Assembly (NCBI GenBank): GCA_014490595.1
Contig: CP061031.1
Location: forward strand, 868,001 to 932,000
Source of the DNA: Corynebacterium wankanglinii
Lineage (GTDB): Bacteria > Actinomycetota > Actinomycetes > Mycobacteriales > Mycobacteriaceae
Direction of reading: 5' to 3'
DNA length: 64,000 nucleotides
The notes below the pieces were generated by a model, which had not been told where the DNA came from, searched no databases, and was given only the letters and a program-made list of their open reading frames with translations. Both the position numbers and the translations under genes were made by a program. Shown here piece after piece: positions 1-9,477 of the stretch (position 1 is the stretch's first letter; each line of letters begins with the position of its first letter).

Positions 1-1
1 C

Positions 2-2851
2 GGGATGGAGGCGCTCATCCCGGCGCTGACGGATACGCAGTATGCGGTCCTGCCTGAGCTCATGCCTGCAGGCTCCATCGTCTTGGTAACCAACCCGGAG
101 AAGGTTCGCGCCCGCATCGCGGACTTGGAAGCCACCGACCGCGAATTCCTCGAGGCCGGTTGGGAGGCGGCCGCCATGGGCGCGGAGGGCCCCGTGGCGG
201 TGGAAGGCCTGGACGTCTCCGCGTCGTCCTACCGCTCCTACGAATCGCTGGAAATCTCGGCGCACAAGGCCGGCAACGCTTGGTGGACGTTCGCGCCGCC
301 CGGCATGTTCACCGCCGACGAAGCGGCAACCCTGCCGCTGGAGTTCGAGGCGGCACCCGCGCCCAAGGGCGACCCGAAAGAGATCGAGCAGCTCTACGCC
401 ACGCTGAAATTGCACATCGGGCAAAACCACGGCAAGGCGGCGTTCGTCGCCCCCGCGAAGGGCACGATCGACCGCATGGCTGAGCGGCTGCGCGAGCACG
501 GCATCTCCGCGCGCGTGGCCACACCGGGACTCGAACCTGTCGAGGGCGCGGTCACTCTCTACCAGGCCCTGTCGCACGCGGGCCTCGTCTTTGGCGGGCC
601 GAACCTTGTGGTGGTCACAGAAACGGACGTCACCGGTAACCGCGTGGGCGACATCGCAGGCGCTAAACGACGAGCTCCGCGCCGCCGCAACCGGGTCGAC
701 CCGCTGGCGCTGCAGCCCGGCGACTTCGTGGTACACGACACCCATGGCATCGGCAAGTTTGTGAAGATGGCGGAGCGCACCGTCAAAGCCGGCGACGAAG
801 CTTCACGCCGCGAGTACATCGTGCTGGAGTACCAGCCGGCCAAGCGCGGCCAGCCCGGGGACCAGCTGTGGGTGCCCATGGAATCGCTGGACCTGTTGAG
901 CAAGTACACCGGGGGCGAGAAGCCGTCGCTTAGCAAAATGGGCGGCTCGGACTGGAAATCCACCAAGCGCAAGGCGCGCGCCGCGGTGCGTGAGATCGCC
1001 GGCGAGCTGGTGGAGCTCTACGCCAAGCGCCAAGCCGCGCCGGGCCACGCGTTCGCGCCGGATACGCCGTGGCAGCACGAGATGGAAGACGCCTTCCCGT
1101 TCGTGGAGACGGAGGACCAGCTCACCGCTATCGAAGCCGTGAAAGCGGACATGGAAAAGCCGACGCCGATGGACCGCGTGATCGTGGGCGACGTGGGCTT
1201 CGGCAAAACTGAGGTGGCTGTGCGCGCCGCGTTCAAGGCGGTGCAGGACGGCAAACAGGTTGCCGTGCTCGTGCCCACGACGCTGCTAGCTCAGCAGCAC
1301 TTCTCCACGTTCAACCAGCGCATGGATGGCTTCGGCGTGACCGTGCGCGAGCTGTCCCGCTTCACCTCCGCCGCTGATTCGAAGAAGATCATGGCGGGGC
1401 TGGCGGATGGTTCGGTCGACGTGGTCATTGGCACTCACCGCCTGCTGCAGACGGGTGTGCAGTGGAAGAACCTCGGCTTGATCATCGTGGACGAGGAGCA
1501 GCGCTTCGGCGTGGAGCACAAGGAGCACATCAAGGCCCTAAAGTCGCACGTGGACGTGCTCACTATGACCGCAACGCCGATCCCGCGCACCCTGGAGATG
1601 TCGTTGACCGGCATCCGTGAGATGACGTCGATTACCACCGCGCCGGAGGACCGCCACCCGGTGCTGACGTATGTCGGCCCGCAGGAGGACAAGCAGGTCG
1701 CCGCCGCGATCCGCCGCGAGCTGCTGCGCGACGGCCAGGTCTTTTACATCCACAACAAAGTCTCTGATATCGAGAAAACTGCCCGCCAGCTTCGGGAGCT
1801 TGTTCCCGAGGCCCGCATTGTGGTCGCCCACGGCCAGATGAGCGAGCAGGTCCTCGAGCAAACGGTACAGGGATTCTGGAACCGCGACTACGACGTGATG
1901 GTGTGCACCACCATCGTGGAAACGGGCCTGGACATCGCCAACGCCAACACCCTGATCGTGGAAAACGCCCAAAACATGGGCCTCAGCCAGCTTCACCAGC
2001 TGCGCGGGCGTGTGGGCCGCTCCCGCGAGCGCGCCTACGCGTACTTTTTGTACCCGAAGGACAAAACGCTCACGGAGACTTCCTACGACCGACTGGCCAC
2101 CATCGCACAGAACAACGACCTGGGCTCTGGTATCGCCGTGGCGCAAAAGGATTTGGAGATGCGCGGCGCCGGCAACGTGCTCGGTGCGGAGCAGTCCGGT
2201 CACATCGCCGGCGTGGGCTTCGACATGTATGTGCGCTTGGTCAGCGAGGCCGTGGAAACCTTCAAGGGCCTGATGAGCGGCGAGCCCGTCGACGCCACCG
2301 ACAAGGGCCCGAAGGAAATCCGCGTCGATCTGCCGGTGGACGCGCACATTCCGGACACCTACATCAACTCCGAGCGGTTGCGCCTGGAGGTCTACCGCAA
2401 ACTCGCCGAGGCGCGTGACGACGACGCGTTGCGCGCCGCCGCCGACGACATGGTCGACCGATTCGGTGCGCTGCCCGCCGAGGTTGAGCACCTCATGGCG
2501 GTGGCGCGGCTGCGCAACCAGGCCCGGGAGGTCGGCGTGTCCGACATCCTCACCCAGGGCACCCGAATCAAACTCCACCCGGTTGAACTGCCGGACTCTA
2601 AGCAGGTCCGCCTGAAGCGGCTGTTCCCGGGGGCGAACTTCCGGGCAGCGGCAAAGACCTTGCAGGTTCCTATGCCGCGTGAGGGCGGAAACAAGCGCGC
2701 GCTGAACGCACCGAACCTGCGCGACACGGAGCTGCTGCAGTGGGTGGCCGACTTCATGACCGAAATGCTGGACGCGCCGAAGGTTTCAGTGGCGGGCTCG
2801 ACAGCTGTGGAGGAGAAGCCGAAGAAGAAGGTGTTCTCGGTCAGCGAGTAG
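2..2851 (+). CDS. mfd: Transcription-repair coupling factor Mfd, 5'-truncated by window edge
   Basis: This is a superfamily 2 translocase that removes RNA polymerase stalled at DNA lesions and recruits UvrA for nucleotide excision repair. The frame is open to the window edge and about 949 codons are present. Family members run to about 1150-1200 residues, so roughly the first 200-250 are missing and the first ATG (position 5) is probably internal. Visible from the N-terminus are the CarD-like RNA-polymerase interaction domain ([17 protein letters not shown]), Walker [10 protein letters not shown] near residue 395, the DEEQ box (VDEEQRFG) near 497, [22 protein letters not shown], and a C-terminal TRCF domain. 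It converges on the CPBP gene with only 3 nt between them. Confidence 0.97.
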   Translation, partial: GMEALIPALTDTQYAVLPELMPAGSIVLVTNPEKVRARIADLEATDREFLEAGWEAAAMGAEGPVAVEGLDVSASSYRSYESLEISAHKAGNAWWTFAPPGMFTADEAATLPLEFEAAPAPKGDPKEIEQLYATLKLHIGQNHGKAAFVAPAKGTIDRMAERLREHGISARVATPGLEPVEGAVTLYQALSHAGLVFGGPNLVVVTETDVTGNRVGDIAGAKRRAPRRRNRVDPLALQPGDFVVHDTHGIGKFVKMAERTVKAGDEASRREYIVLEYQPAKRGQPGDQLWVPMESLDLLSKYTGGEKPSLSKMGGSDWKSTKRKARAAVREIAGELVELYAKRQAAPGHAFAPDTPWQHEMEDAFPFVETEDQLTAIEAVKADMEKPTPMDRVIVGDVGFGKTEVAVRAAFKAVQDGKQVAVLVPTTLLAQQHFSTFNQRMDGFGVTVRELSRFTSAADSKKIMAGLADGSVDVVIGTHRLLQTGVQWKNLGLIIVDEEQRFGVEHKEHIKALKSHVDVLTMTATPIPRTLEMSLTGIREMTSITTAPEDRHPVLTYVGPQEDKQVAAAIRRELLRDGQVFYIHNKVSDIEKTARQLRELVPEARIVVAHGQMSEQVLEQTVQGFWNRDYDVMVCTTIVETGLDIANANTLIVENAQNMGLSQLHQLRGRVGRSRERAYAYFLYPKDKTLTETSYDRLATIAQNNDLGSGIAVAQKDLEMRGAGNVLGAEQSGHIAGVGFDMYVRLVSEAVETFKGLMSGEPVDATDKGPKEIRVDLPVDAHIPDTYINSERLRLEVYRKLAEARDDDALRAAADDMVDRFGALPAEVEHLMAVARLRNQAREVGVSDILTQGTRIKLHPVELPDSKQVRLKRLFPGANFRAAAKTLQVPMPREGGNKRALNAPNLRDTELLQWVADFMTEMLDAPKVSVAGSTAVEEKPKKKVFSVSE

Positions 2852-2854
2852 TGC

Positions 2855-3475
2855 CTAGAAGAACTGGGGCAGGATGAACAGCATCCCGATGCTCCAGGTC
2901 AGGTGCACCGCGATGGGGGAGTACAGCCTTCCGGTCTTCACCGCCTCGACGTAGGTCACCGCACTGAGGATGGCCGCTGCAAACACCAGCAGTGGCACGC
3001 CCATCACGCACGTGACCAGGCAGTAAATCACCGTGGACCACACGCCGGCCTGCACCACCGACTGGCCCATGGCGCGCAGCTGGCGCGGCACCGCGTCGCG
3101 GAAAATCAGCTCCTCGCCAATGCCGTTGACCACGAGCACCAGGAGTGTGAGGAAGTACCCGCCTTTGTTTGGGGTCTGCAACAGTTCCGCCGCCGGGTCG
3201 GCGAGCGCAGGAATTCGGCTGACCACCACGGCTCCCAGCACGAATACGAGCGCCAGCGCGACGCCGATGAGGGCGCCCCGGAGGACGTCGTGAAGCTTGC
3301 GGGGCCCCGCAAACGCCGTGCGGCTGCCCCACAGCCACCACGCGACCGCGTAGACCACGGCGGTAAACGCGGTGGCCCAGTAGAACCCGGCGGAACCGTC
3401 GCCGGCTCGGCGCGCGAGAAACAGGCCGAGTGCGCCGAGCGCGCAGGGAACTAAGAACAGCCACTGCCTGGTCAC
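2855..3475 (-). CDS. CPBP family intramembrane metalloprotease
   Basis: A 206-residue, almost entirely hydrophobic protein with about six predicted membrane segments. The family signature is present as GIGEELIFRD (EExxxR type), followed by a later His-containing membrane segment (IAVHLTWSIGML). CPBP/Abi proteins are integral membrane proteases related to CAAX prenyl endopeptidase; in bacteria some act in bacteriocin self-immunity, but nothing here shows the substrate. The gene stands alone between mfd and the phytase-like gene. A second family member lies at 25904..26596. Confidence 0.85.
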   Translation of the reverse strand: MTRQWLFLVPCALGALGLFLARRAGDGSAGFYWATAFTAVVYAVAWWLWGSRTAFAGPRKLHDVLRGALIGVALALVFVLGAVVVSRIPALADPAAELLQTPNKGGYFLTLLVLVVNGIGEELIFRDAVPRQLRAMGQSVVQAGVWSTVIYCLVTCVMGVPLLVFAAAILSAVTYVEAVKTGRLYSPIAVHLTWSIGMLFILPQFF

Positions 3476-3550
3476 GTGAGAACTCCGTCCAAGTATTTCC
3501 GGCGATGCGGGAGCAAGAGTACCGGCACGAATCCCCTGCGCTTTACCGGG

Positions 3551-4876
3551 CTACTTCACGGAGAAGATAATCATCTCGGTGTCATCCGGCTTGCCGCGGT
3601 AGCGGCCGTCGTCGCCGGGGAAGTTGTTGTCCAACGCGGTGAGGTAGCGGCCGTCGTCGAGCTGGACGATGGTCTCGACACTGAGCAGCGCGAACTGGAA
3701 CGGATCGCCAACACCGTACGCGCGGGCATCTGAAACCATGCCGATCTTGCCCGGGTTGGCAATGTCGAGCAGGTCAGCCATGAGTTGCTTGCTCAGCGTG
3801 GAGCCCGGCTCCGCGTGTGCAAAATCTTCGACCTCGAAGACCTTTTTCAGCTTGGCGTCGGAGCCGCGGAAGTCGTCGCGCTCGAGCACGAGCAGGCGCC
3901 CGTCTTTGGTAAGGAACGCATCGCCTATGAGCGCGTCCTCGCCCTCTGCGAGATAGTTCCAGGTCTTGTCGGTGTACTCACCGGTTTTGGTGTCGAACTG
4001 TGAGATCACTCGCACACGCTTGTCGGTGGCGCTGTCCAAGTAGCCTTCGAAGATCGGGTAGAGGTATCGTCCGTCAGTGGCCATCGCCTCAAAGCCCTTG
4101 GAATTGCGCAGGTTTGGCGTGTCCCCAGCGCCGAGGGTCGGGTTGGACGGGCTCTTCACCCCCGGGTACGCGTACGGTGCGTCGAGCAGGGTGCCGTCAT
4201 TGTCCACGTGGAGGATGTAGGGGCCAAATTCTTCACCGATCCAGAAAGAGCCGTCCGCGGCCTGGACAAAGGACTCCGGGTCAAAGTCGGCACCGGTGAG
4301 CAAACGGTCCTTCGTGTCGTTATTGACGATGTCCCAGGAGATCTTGTGGTTCGGGTCTTTCAGGCTGAGGTAGTCCAGCACGTCGATGCCACCGACGTTC
4401 TTGGGGTCCTTTGCGGTCTCGGCGGTCTCCCAATGCGGCTTCACCGTGTAGATGCGCAGCAGAAAGTCTGAAGAGTTCTTCTTCGATCCGAAGCCGTTGT
4501 CCGGCAGGCCGTAGAAGGTACCGTCGCCCTTTTCGATCATGCCGGAAAAGCCCGGGATGACCTGGCCCTTGAACGGGTGGGTCTGTCCGTTGCCGTCGAA
4601 AGCGTCCTTGCCGGAGTCCGGGCCAGGCGCTTGGTAGAACGCAGAGAGCTTCGCGCGGCCTTCCAAGACGGGGCCTTTTACGGCAGCGGCAGTCGTGGAC
4701 GGGGCAGCGGCCTGGCTGCTTGATCCAGTGCCCTCCGAGCTTCCGCCCGCAGCGGCACCGATTGCGCCGCCGATGAGACCGCCTACGACGAAGGCGCTTG
4801 CGACAGCTGCGATGATCTGTTCGAAGTTAAGGTTTTTGATCAGTTGGTCAAGCGGGGGAGGGAGCTGAATGTTCAC
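3551..4876 (-). CDS. Membrane-anchored esterase-like/phytase-like beta-propeller protein
   Basis: A 441-residue protein with GTG start. Residues about 20-45 form a glycine/alanine-rich membrane segment, followed by a Ser/Thr/Ala-rich linker (about 48-68). The rest matches the 'esterase-like activity of phytase' domain: a beta-propeller with aromatic/acidic motifs such as SFWIGEEFGPYILHVD, AMATDGRYLYPIFEG and DDGRYLTALDNNFPGDDG. This suggests an extracytoplasmic phosphoesterase or binding protein. The substrate is unknown. Family assignment is fairly safe; activity is inferred. Confidence 0.8.
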   Translation of the reverse strand: MNIQLPPPLDQLIKNLNFEQIIAAVASAFVVGGLIGGAIGAAAGGSSEGTGSSSQAAAPSTTAAAVKGPVLEGRAKLSAFYQAPGPDSGKDAFDGNGQTHPFKGQVIPGFSGMIEKGDGTFYGLPDNGFGSKKNSSDFLLRIYTVKPHWETAETAKDPKNVGGIDVLDYLSLKDPNHKISWDIVNNDTKDRLLTGADFDPESFVQAADGSFWIGEEFGPYILHVDNDGTLLDAPYAYPGVKSPSNPTLGAGDTPNLRNSKGFEAMATDGRYLYPIFEGYLDSATDKRVRVISQFDTKTGEYTDKTWNYLAEGEDALIGDAFLTKDGRLLVLERDDFRGSDAKLKKVFEVEDFAHAEPGSTLSKQLMADLLDIANPGKIGMVSDARAYGVGDPFQFALLSVETIVQLDDGRYLTALDNNFPGDDGRYRGKPDDTEMIIFSVK

Positions 4877-5036
4877 GTGCCTCTACCTTTGCAGTGTGTA
4901 CGAAACTGAGCCTCAGCTCAGGCAAAATTTAGTATTTGCACGGAAAGTGTAAGGCGGGTGGAGAAGGACCGCACGTCGGAAAATCGCCGGCCGATTCCCG
5001 CCCGGAGGCGCCGGGGAAGTACGATGTATCCCCGTC

Positions 5037-5110
5037 GCCCCTATAGCCCAATTGGCAGAGGCAGCGGACTTAAAATCCGCCCAGTGTCGGTTCGAGCCCG
5101 ACTGGGGGCA
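5037..5110 (+). tRNA. tRNA-Leu (anticodon TAA), short variable loop
   Basis: The acceptor stem gcccctA/tgggggc pairs over seven positions (one T.G). A three-pair D stem (gcc/ggc) follows, then anticodon stem gcgga/tccgc with loop cttaaaa (anticodon TAA), T arm gtcgg-ttcgagc-ccgac, and discriminator A. CCA is not encoded. The anticodon assigns it to Leu (UUA/UUG). The variable loop is only about 5 nt instead of the long arm usual for tRNA-Leu; see findings. Confidence 0.9.
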
Positions 5111-5179
5111 CAACTACCAATTCGGGCCTCGTCTGATACGGATGGGGGCCCTTTACCGTTGCCTCTGTCGCAGCCTCCG

Positions 5180-5536
5180 TCATCGACGCCCCATCCGCAG
5201 TGCGGCCTGGATGAGCGGCACCTGCAAGGGGAGGCGGCCGATTGCCAGCGCCTTCATGGGCCACGACTTGTCGCGCCACTGCCACGCCATATTGAAGTTG
5301 GCGGGCCACACTGCCGCGAGCAGCGCCGCGGCGAACGTGCCGCCGGCTGCACGCGTCTTCGGATTCGCCAGCAGCGCGGCTGCGGTGAGTTCAGCGACAC
5401 CGGAGACGTAGGTGTAGGTGCGCGCCTTTCCGGGCAGCGCGTCGGGCACGATGCCGTCGAAAGGCTCGGGCTTGGCAAAATGCAGCACGCCCGCGCCGCC
5501 GAAGAGGGGGACCAGTAGTTTCTCTACAAAATTCAT
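5180..5536 (-). CDS. DoxX-like small membrane protein
   Basis: A 118-residue protein of the DoxX family type: four hydrophobic segments, an early GGAGVLHFAKPE motif, and a loop with a Trp-Pro-Ala-Asn-Phe-Asn cluster. The start is taken at MNFVEK because its ATG overlaps the TGA of the upstream gene (ATGA) and a GGATG ribosome-binding sequence lies about 10 nt upstream; the longer ORF to 5551 lacks such support. It is the last gene of the osmoprotectant ABC operon and is probably translated by coupling. DoxX relatives are linked to membrane redox or quinone systems, but its role here is unknown. Confidence 0.75.
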   Translation of the reverse strand: MNFVEKLLVPLFGGAGVLHFAKPEPFDGIVPDALPGKARTYTYVSGVAELTAAALLANPKTRAAGGTFAAALLAAVWPANFNMAWQWRDKSWPMKALAIGRLPLQVPLIQAALRMGRR

Positions 5537-6457
5537 TGTGTATTCATCCATTCTTGTGCGATTTGCTTCGGTTCGGCCCGTTCCTTGCCTACGTTGCGTA
5601 GGTTCATGTCTACGAGGTCCTGCGTGGTCAGCTTCGCATCGATGTTGTTGATGACGTCGAGTGCGCCGTCCGGCAGTTCGCCTGCGCGGACAACCGGCAC
5701 GACGTTTTGCGGCGGGATGAGGTGTTCTGGGTCATCGAGGATGACCAGGTCGGCCTCTTCGCCGTTGTCCAGCAAGGCCGGCGACGTGGTGAAGATGTTG
5801 GCCACGTTCGCTGTCCCCTGCACCAGTGCCGCCACCGTCAGCGGCCCACCGCCGTCGGAGATCGGGGTGACGCTGACCGTGGAGGCGTCGATGCCGTAGA
5901 CGTCCGTAAGCCCTTTCGGGCCATAGGGGCGCTCGGCAAACTCCGGCGGCGGCGATGGTCACCGAGTCCAGCTTGGACAGATCCGCGATGCTGGAGAGTT
6001 TGTACTCGTCCGCGGTCTCGCGGGTGACGCGGTACGCGTCCTTCGACTCCGCGGGGCTGAACTCGCCGGCCTGCAGGGTGTCGGGCAAAACGTCGTTGAG
6101 CGCGTCCCGCACCTTCGCTTCATCCGCGCCTTGTTCCAGATCCCCGAAGAACTGGGTGAGGTTGCCGGCGTACTCGGGAACGACGTCGATCGCACCGTCC
6201 TGCAGGGCGGAAAGATACACCTCGCGCGAGCCGATGCCGGACTTCACGTCGACGTCGTAGCCGGCATCGCGTAGCGCCTGTGCCCATATCTGGCCAATGA
6301 TTTCGGATTCTGGGAAGTTCGCGGTGCCGATGGTGACGGTTTTGTCGCGGGCATCACCGGAACCGCCCGCAGGGGCAGTGGGATCCTCGCTCGCGCAAGC
6401 CGCAAGCGTGAAAGCTGCGGCCGCGATGAGCGCTGGGGTAATGCGTTTCGTATGCAT
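5533..6457 (-). pseudogene. Osmoprotectant ABC transporter substrate-binding lipoprotein (ProX/OpuCC type), frameshifted
   Basis: The N-terminal frame has a lipoprotein signal (FTLAACASED) and the start of a glycine-betaine/choline-type periplasmic binding domain (VTIGTANFPESEIIGQIW). It runs to about 5947, where the frame breaks within a GCCGCCGCC run. The rest of the domain (PEFAERPYGPKGL to the end) continues in another frame to 5533. Together they make one normal-length protein of about 305 residues. The protein would deliver compatible solutes to the two permeases encoded upstream. The indel may be real or a sequencing error. The ATG at 6457 is the likeliest start. Confidence 0.8.
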
Positions 6458-6468
6458 GCACACCAATG

Positions 6469-7146
6469 TTAGCTGCGCGAGCTCAACTTCGGCCGGGCTG
6501 CACGTTGCGCGGCTGCGAGCACCACGTCGACGACCAGCGCTACCGCGGTCACGGCGAGTGCGCCGGCGACCATGCGGGGATAGTCTTGGACCGCGAGGCC
6601 GTCGATAAGCAATCGTCCAAGGCCCCCGAGGCCGATGAACGCAAGCACGGTCGCGGTGGCGAGGATTTGCACCACGGCGGAGCGGAGCCCGCCGATCATC
6701 ACTGGTGCGCCGAGGGGCAATTCAACGCGGGTGAGAATGTCGCGCTCGCTGTACCCTGCGGCCCGCGCGGAGAGCACGACCTGGCTATCCACCGAATCAA
6801 AACCTGCAACAATGCCCGCCACCATTGGAGCGACGCCGAGAAGCACCAGCGTGATCACAGCCGGGATGAGCGGCGCCGTGACGCCGAAGGGGAGAGCGAC
6901 GGCGAGGAAGGTCAGCATCCCCAGCGCAGGCAGCGCTCGGAGCGCGCCAGCAGCCGCCAAGACAACGGGTGCCCCGCACTTTGTGTGCCCTACCCACATG
7001 CCCAACGGGACAGCGATGAGCGCGGTCGCAAGTACCGCTAGCGCGGTATAGCCGAGGTGTTGGGTGATGCGCGCCCCGAGACCCGCGGGGCCGGACCAGT
7101 TGGAGGGATCTGCGAGGTAGCGCAGCGCGTCGATGAGAAATTGCAT
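6469..7146 (-). CDS. Osmoprotectant ABC transporter permease (OpuCB/OpuCD type)
   Basis: A 225-residue permease with about six membrane helices and the binding-protein-dependent inner-membrane signature (ARAAGYSERDILTRVELPLGAPVMIGGLR). The start at MQFLIDALRYL lies 1 nt beyond the stop of the preceding permease, so the two are translationally linked. With the second permease, the ATPase and the lipoprotein it forms a type I ABC importer for glycine betaine, choline, carnitine or similar osmolytes; the exact substrate is not visible. Confidence 0.87.
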   Translation of the reverse strand: MQFLIDALRYLADPSNWSGPAGLGARITQHLGYTALAVLATALIAVPLGMWVGHTKCGAPVVLAAAGALRALPALGMLTFLAVALPFGVTAPLIPAVITLVLLGVAPMVAGIVAGFDSVDSQVVLSARAAGYSERDILTRVELPLGAPVMIGGLRSAVVQILATATVLAFIGLGGLGRLLIDGLAVQDYPRMVAGALAVTAVALVVDVVLAAAQRAARPKLSSRS

Positions 7147-7147
7147 G

Positions 7148-7792
7148 CTAGGACCGCGCCTTCGTCCACGGCATGGCAACGCGACCGAGCAGCACCAAGG
7201 CGGAATCGACGATGAGAGCGAGCGCGATCGTGCCGATCAGACCAGCGAGGATTTCGGTGGGAAAGGACCGCTGGAACCCCTCGGTAAACAGCGTGCCTAA
7301 GGATTGCACGCCGATGAGTGCGCCCACGGAAACCAGACTGATTGTAGAGGCAGCCACTACCCGAAGGCCGCTGAGCAGGCCGGGCCCCGCCAGCGGAAGC
7401 TCCACCGCGGTGACGCGCTTGAGCGGCGGGTACCCGGCCGCGTTCGCAGACTGGCGGACGTCCTTTGGCACCGCGTCAAACGCGTCCGCAGCCGACCGCA
7501 CCATCAGCGCGATGCCGTAGAACACCATGGCGGCTACGACGTTCAGCGGCGAAAGGATTGACGTGCCCAACACCAGCGGCATCAGAATGAACATAGCGAG
7601 AGACGGCACGACGTAAATCAAGCTGGTCAGCACCACGAGCGCCTCCCGTGCGGAGCCCGAGCGGTGCGCGAGCCACCCGAGCGGTACCGCGATGAAAAAC
7701 GCGATGGCAACCGCAGGCAGCGCTATCACCAGGTGGTCTCCAGCCAGCTGGAAAATCCGGCCGCTGTTGGCGCCGAGCCAACCCCAATTCAC
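7148..7792 (-). CDS. Osmoprotectant ABC transporter permease (OpuCB type)
   Basis: A 214-residue permease with the EAA-type loop (NAAGYPPLKRVTAVELPLAGPGLLSGLR) and about six membrane helices. It starts with GTG overlapping the TGA of the ATPase gene (GTGA) and is followed immediately by the second permease. Two non-identical permease genes beside one ATPase and one binding protein is the usual OpuC/OpuB arrangement. Confidence 0.88.
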   Translation of the reverse strand: MNWGWLGANSGRIFQLAGDHLVIALPAVAIAFFIAVPLGWLAHRSGSAREALVVLTSLIYVVPSLAMFILMPLVLGTSILSPLNVVAAMVFYGIALMVRSAADAFDAVPKDVRQSANAAGYPPLKRVTAVELPLAGPGLLSGLRVVAASTISLVSVGALIGVQSLGTLFTEGFQRSFPTEILAGLIGTIALALIVDSALVLLGRVAMPWTKARS

Positions 7793-8595
7793 GACAGCAT
7801 TCCTTTGACAGTGCCCGACGCGTCAACAAGTACTCGTGAGCCGTCACGGTCAACCACGGTGAGTGTGCGACCGTCGAGCCCGACAAAGTCTCTGACCCGG
7901 GCGTTGGCTGGGTGGGCCATGATGTCTTCTGGGCTGCCCGCTTGCTCTATCGCGGCATGCTCGCCCAGCACCAGCACCTGGTCGCCCATCTTGAACGCTT
8001 CGTCGATGTCGTGGGTGACCATGAGCACAGTCGTGCTGAGCCGGTCGCGGATGGCCAGAATTTCGTTTTGGAGCTTGCGGCGCACAACCGGATCCACCGC
8101 GGCGAACGGCTCGTCCATCATGATGATGTCCGGGCGGTTGACCAAGCCCCGTGCGACACCGACGCGCTGTGCCTGGCCGCCGGAGAGCTCGCCGGGGTAG
8201 CGGCCCGCCAGTGCCGGGTCAAGGTTGACAAGCTCGAGCATCTCCATGGCTCGTTGGCGGGCTTGCCGCTTGCCCGCCCCGGCGAGTCGGGCGATGTCGG
8301 CCACGTTGTCCACCGCGGTTCGGTGCGGCATGAGGCCCGAGTGTTGCATCACGTACCCGATGGAACGGCGCAGTTCAACCGGGTCTTCATCCGCGACGTC
8401 GTTGCCGCGAACGCGCACCTGCCCGGACGTCGGCGTGACCATCCGGTTGACCATGCGTAGCAGCGTCGTCTTGCCGCAGCCGGACGGGCCAACGAAAACG
8501 GTGGTGGAGCCCTCCTCGACGGTGTAGGAGAACTCCTCCACCGCAGGCGTGTGCGTCCCCGCGTAGGTCTTGGATACGCCGCAAAATTCGATCAC
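7789..8595 (-). CDS. Osmoprotectant ABC transporter ATP-binding protein (OpuCA type)
   Basis: A 268-residue ABC ATPase with Walker A GPSGCGKTT, Q-loop (VMQHSGLMPHRT), signature LSGGQAQR, Walker B IIMMDEPF and switch His (MVTHDIDEA). It is shorter than OpuCA proteins that carry two C-terminal CBS domains; only a short tail (DGRTLTVVDRDGSRVLVDAS) follows the core. The GTG start overlaps the TGA of the upstream hydrolase gene by 4 nt, so phrB-hydrolase-opuC-doxX look like one long minus-strand transcript. Confidence 0.9.
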   Translation of the reverse strand: MIEFCGVSKTYAGTHTPAVEEFSYTVEEGSTTVFVGPSGCGKTTLLRMVNRMVTPTSGQVRVRGNDVADEDPVELRRSIGYVMQHSGLMPHRTAVDNVADIARLAGAGKRQARQRAMEMLELVNLDPALAGRYPGELSGGQAQRVGVARGLVNRPDIIMMDEPFAAVDPVVRRKLQNEILAIRDRLSTTVLMVTHDIDEAFKMGDQVLVLGEHAAIEQAGSPEDIMAHPANARVRDFVGLDGRTLTVVDRDGSRVLVDASGTVKGMLS

Positions 8596-9467
8596 AGTGC
8601 TCGAGCTACCTGTTCAGCGACGAATGCGGACCCGGCGCGGGAGGGGTGCAGTGCCATGTTGTACGAGGGCGTAGTGGTGTCGATCAGTCCGGCGACCCAC
8701 CTGTCCGCATCCCGGGCGCAGGTGCTGTGCCCGGCGGACTGCGCCCGGATGTCAATGAAGGTTGCTCCCACCTGGTGTGCCATGGCGCGTTGGTAGTCCT
8801 GGGTGCGCTGTTCCCATTGCCGGACCCGCGGGGCGGGTACGCCGAGAGGCATATTGGGCACGACGTTCAGCAAGCAGACCGCGCCGTCGCGCCCGCCTGT
8901 GATAGCGAGCATGCCCGGGACGATGATCTTCGCCCGCGGGGCCGCCGCGCGAATCTTGGAAACCGCCTCGTTCATGTTTCGGAAGTACGCGCTCCGGATC
9001 GCGTCGACGTTGTAAGGCGTGCCGGGGGCATCGATGATAGGCCGCCAGTGGTCGTTGATCCCGATGCTGAGTGCGACTGCCCGGGTGCTTGCGTTCAGAT
9101 CCCCGCTGCGGATGGCGTGGTCGACGTGCCCGGGCAGATCGATGGATCTGTGTCCGGTGCACGACCAATCCGAAACGCTCACACCAGTGCGAGCCTGAAG
9201 CTGGCGCGGCCAGTTGTCTGGGCCCTGCAGGCAGGCCGCCTGGCTGGGGTAGGAGTCGAGCACCCGCGCAGAGGAGCCAGAGGAGCCGGCTGAGCTACCG
9301 GCGATGTTGAGGAGGGAGGCTCGATACTGGTCCGGGTTGGAGGCGAACGAATCGCCGAACACTACGACATTGCCGGCCGGTTGGGCGTCTGCGGGGATTG
9401 CGGCGCCTGCGATGGCGGCCGCACACGCGGTAACGGTGACCGCGACCTTGCGCAAAAGGAACTTCAC
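8592..9467 (-). CDS. Secreted SGNH/GDSL hydrolase
   Basis: A 291-residue protein with a Sec signal (positively charged start, hydrophobic stretch, cleavage after about IPADAQ). The SGNH blocks are present: GDSF (nucleophile Ser, block I), GINDH (block III Asn) and the C-terminal ALHPSRAG His motif (block V). Such enzymes are secreted lipases, esterases or carbohydrate esterases, and many corynebacteria export several. The substrate is unknown. It lies between phrB (10-nt gap) and the ABC operon (4-nt overlap). Confidence 0.85.
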   Translation of the reverse strand: MKFLLRKVAVTVTACAAAIAGAAIPADAQPAGNVVVFGDSFASNPDQYRASLLNIAGSSAGSSGSSARVLDSYPSQAACLQGPDNWPRQLQARTGVSVSDWSCTGHRSIDLPGHVDHAIRSGDLNASTRAVALSIGINDHWRPIIDAPGTPYNVDAIRSAYFRNMNEAVSKIRAAAPRAKIIVPGMLAITGGRDGAVCLLNVVPNMPLGVPAPRVRQWEQRTQDYQRAMAHQVGATFIDIRAQSAGHSTCARDADRWVAGLIDTTTPSYNMALHPSRAGSAFVAEQVARAL

Positions 9468-9477
9468 CCCGACGACC

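Noticed and set aside
1538..2578. A 346-codon minus-strand ORF inside mfd
   Set aside because: Shadow of the mfd frame in GC-rich DNA; the residue pattern (His/Val/Gly/Arg-rich) is typical of antisense frames and mfd motifs are unmistakable on the plus strand.
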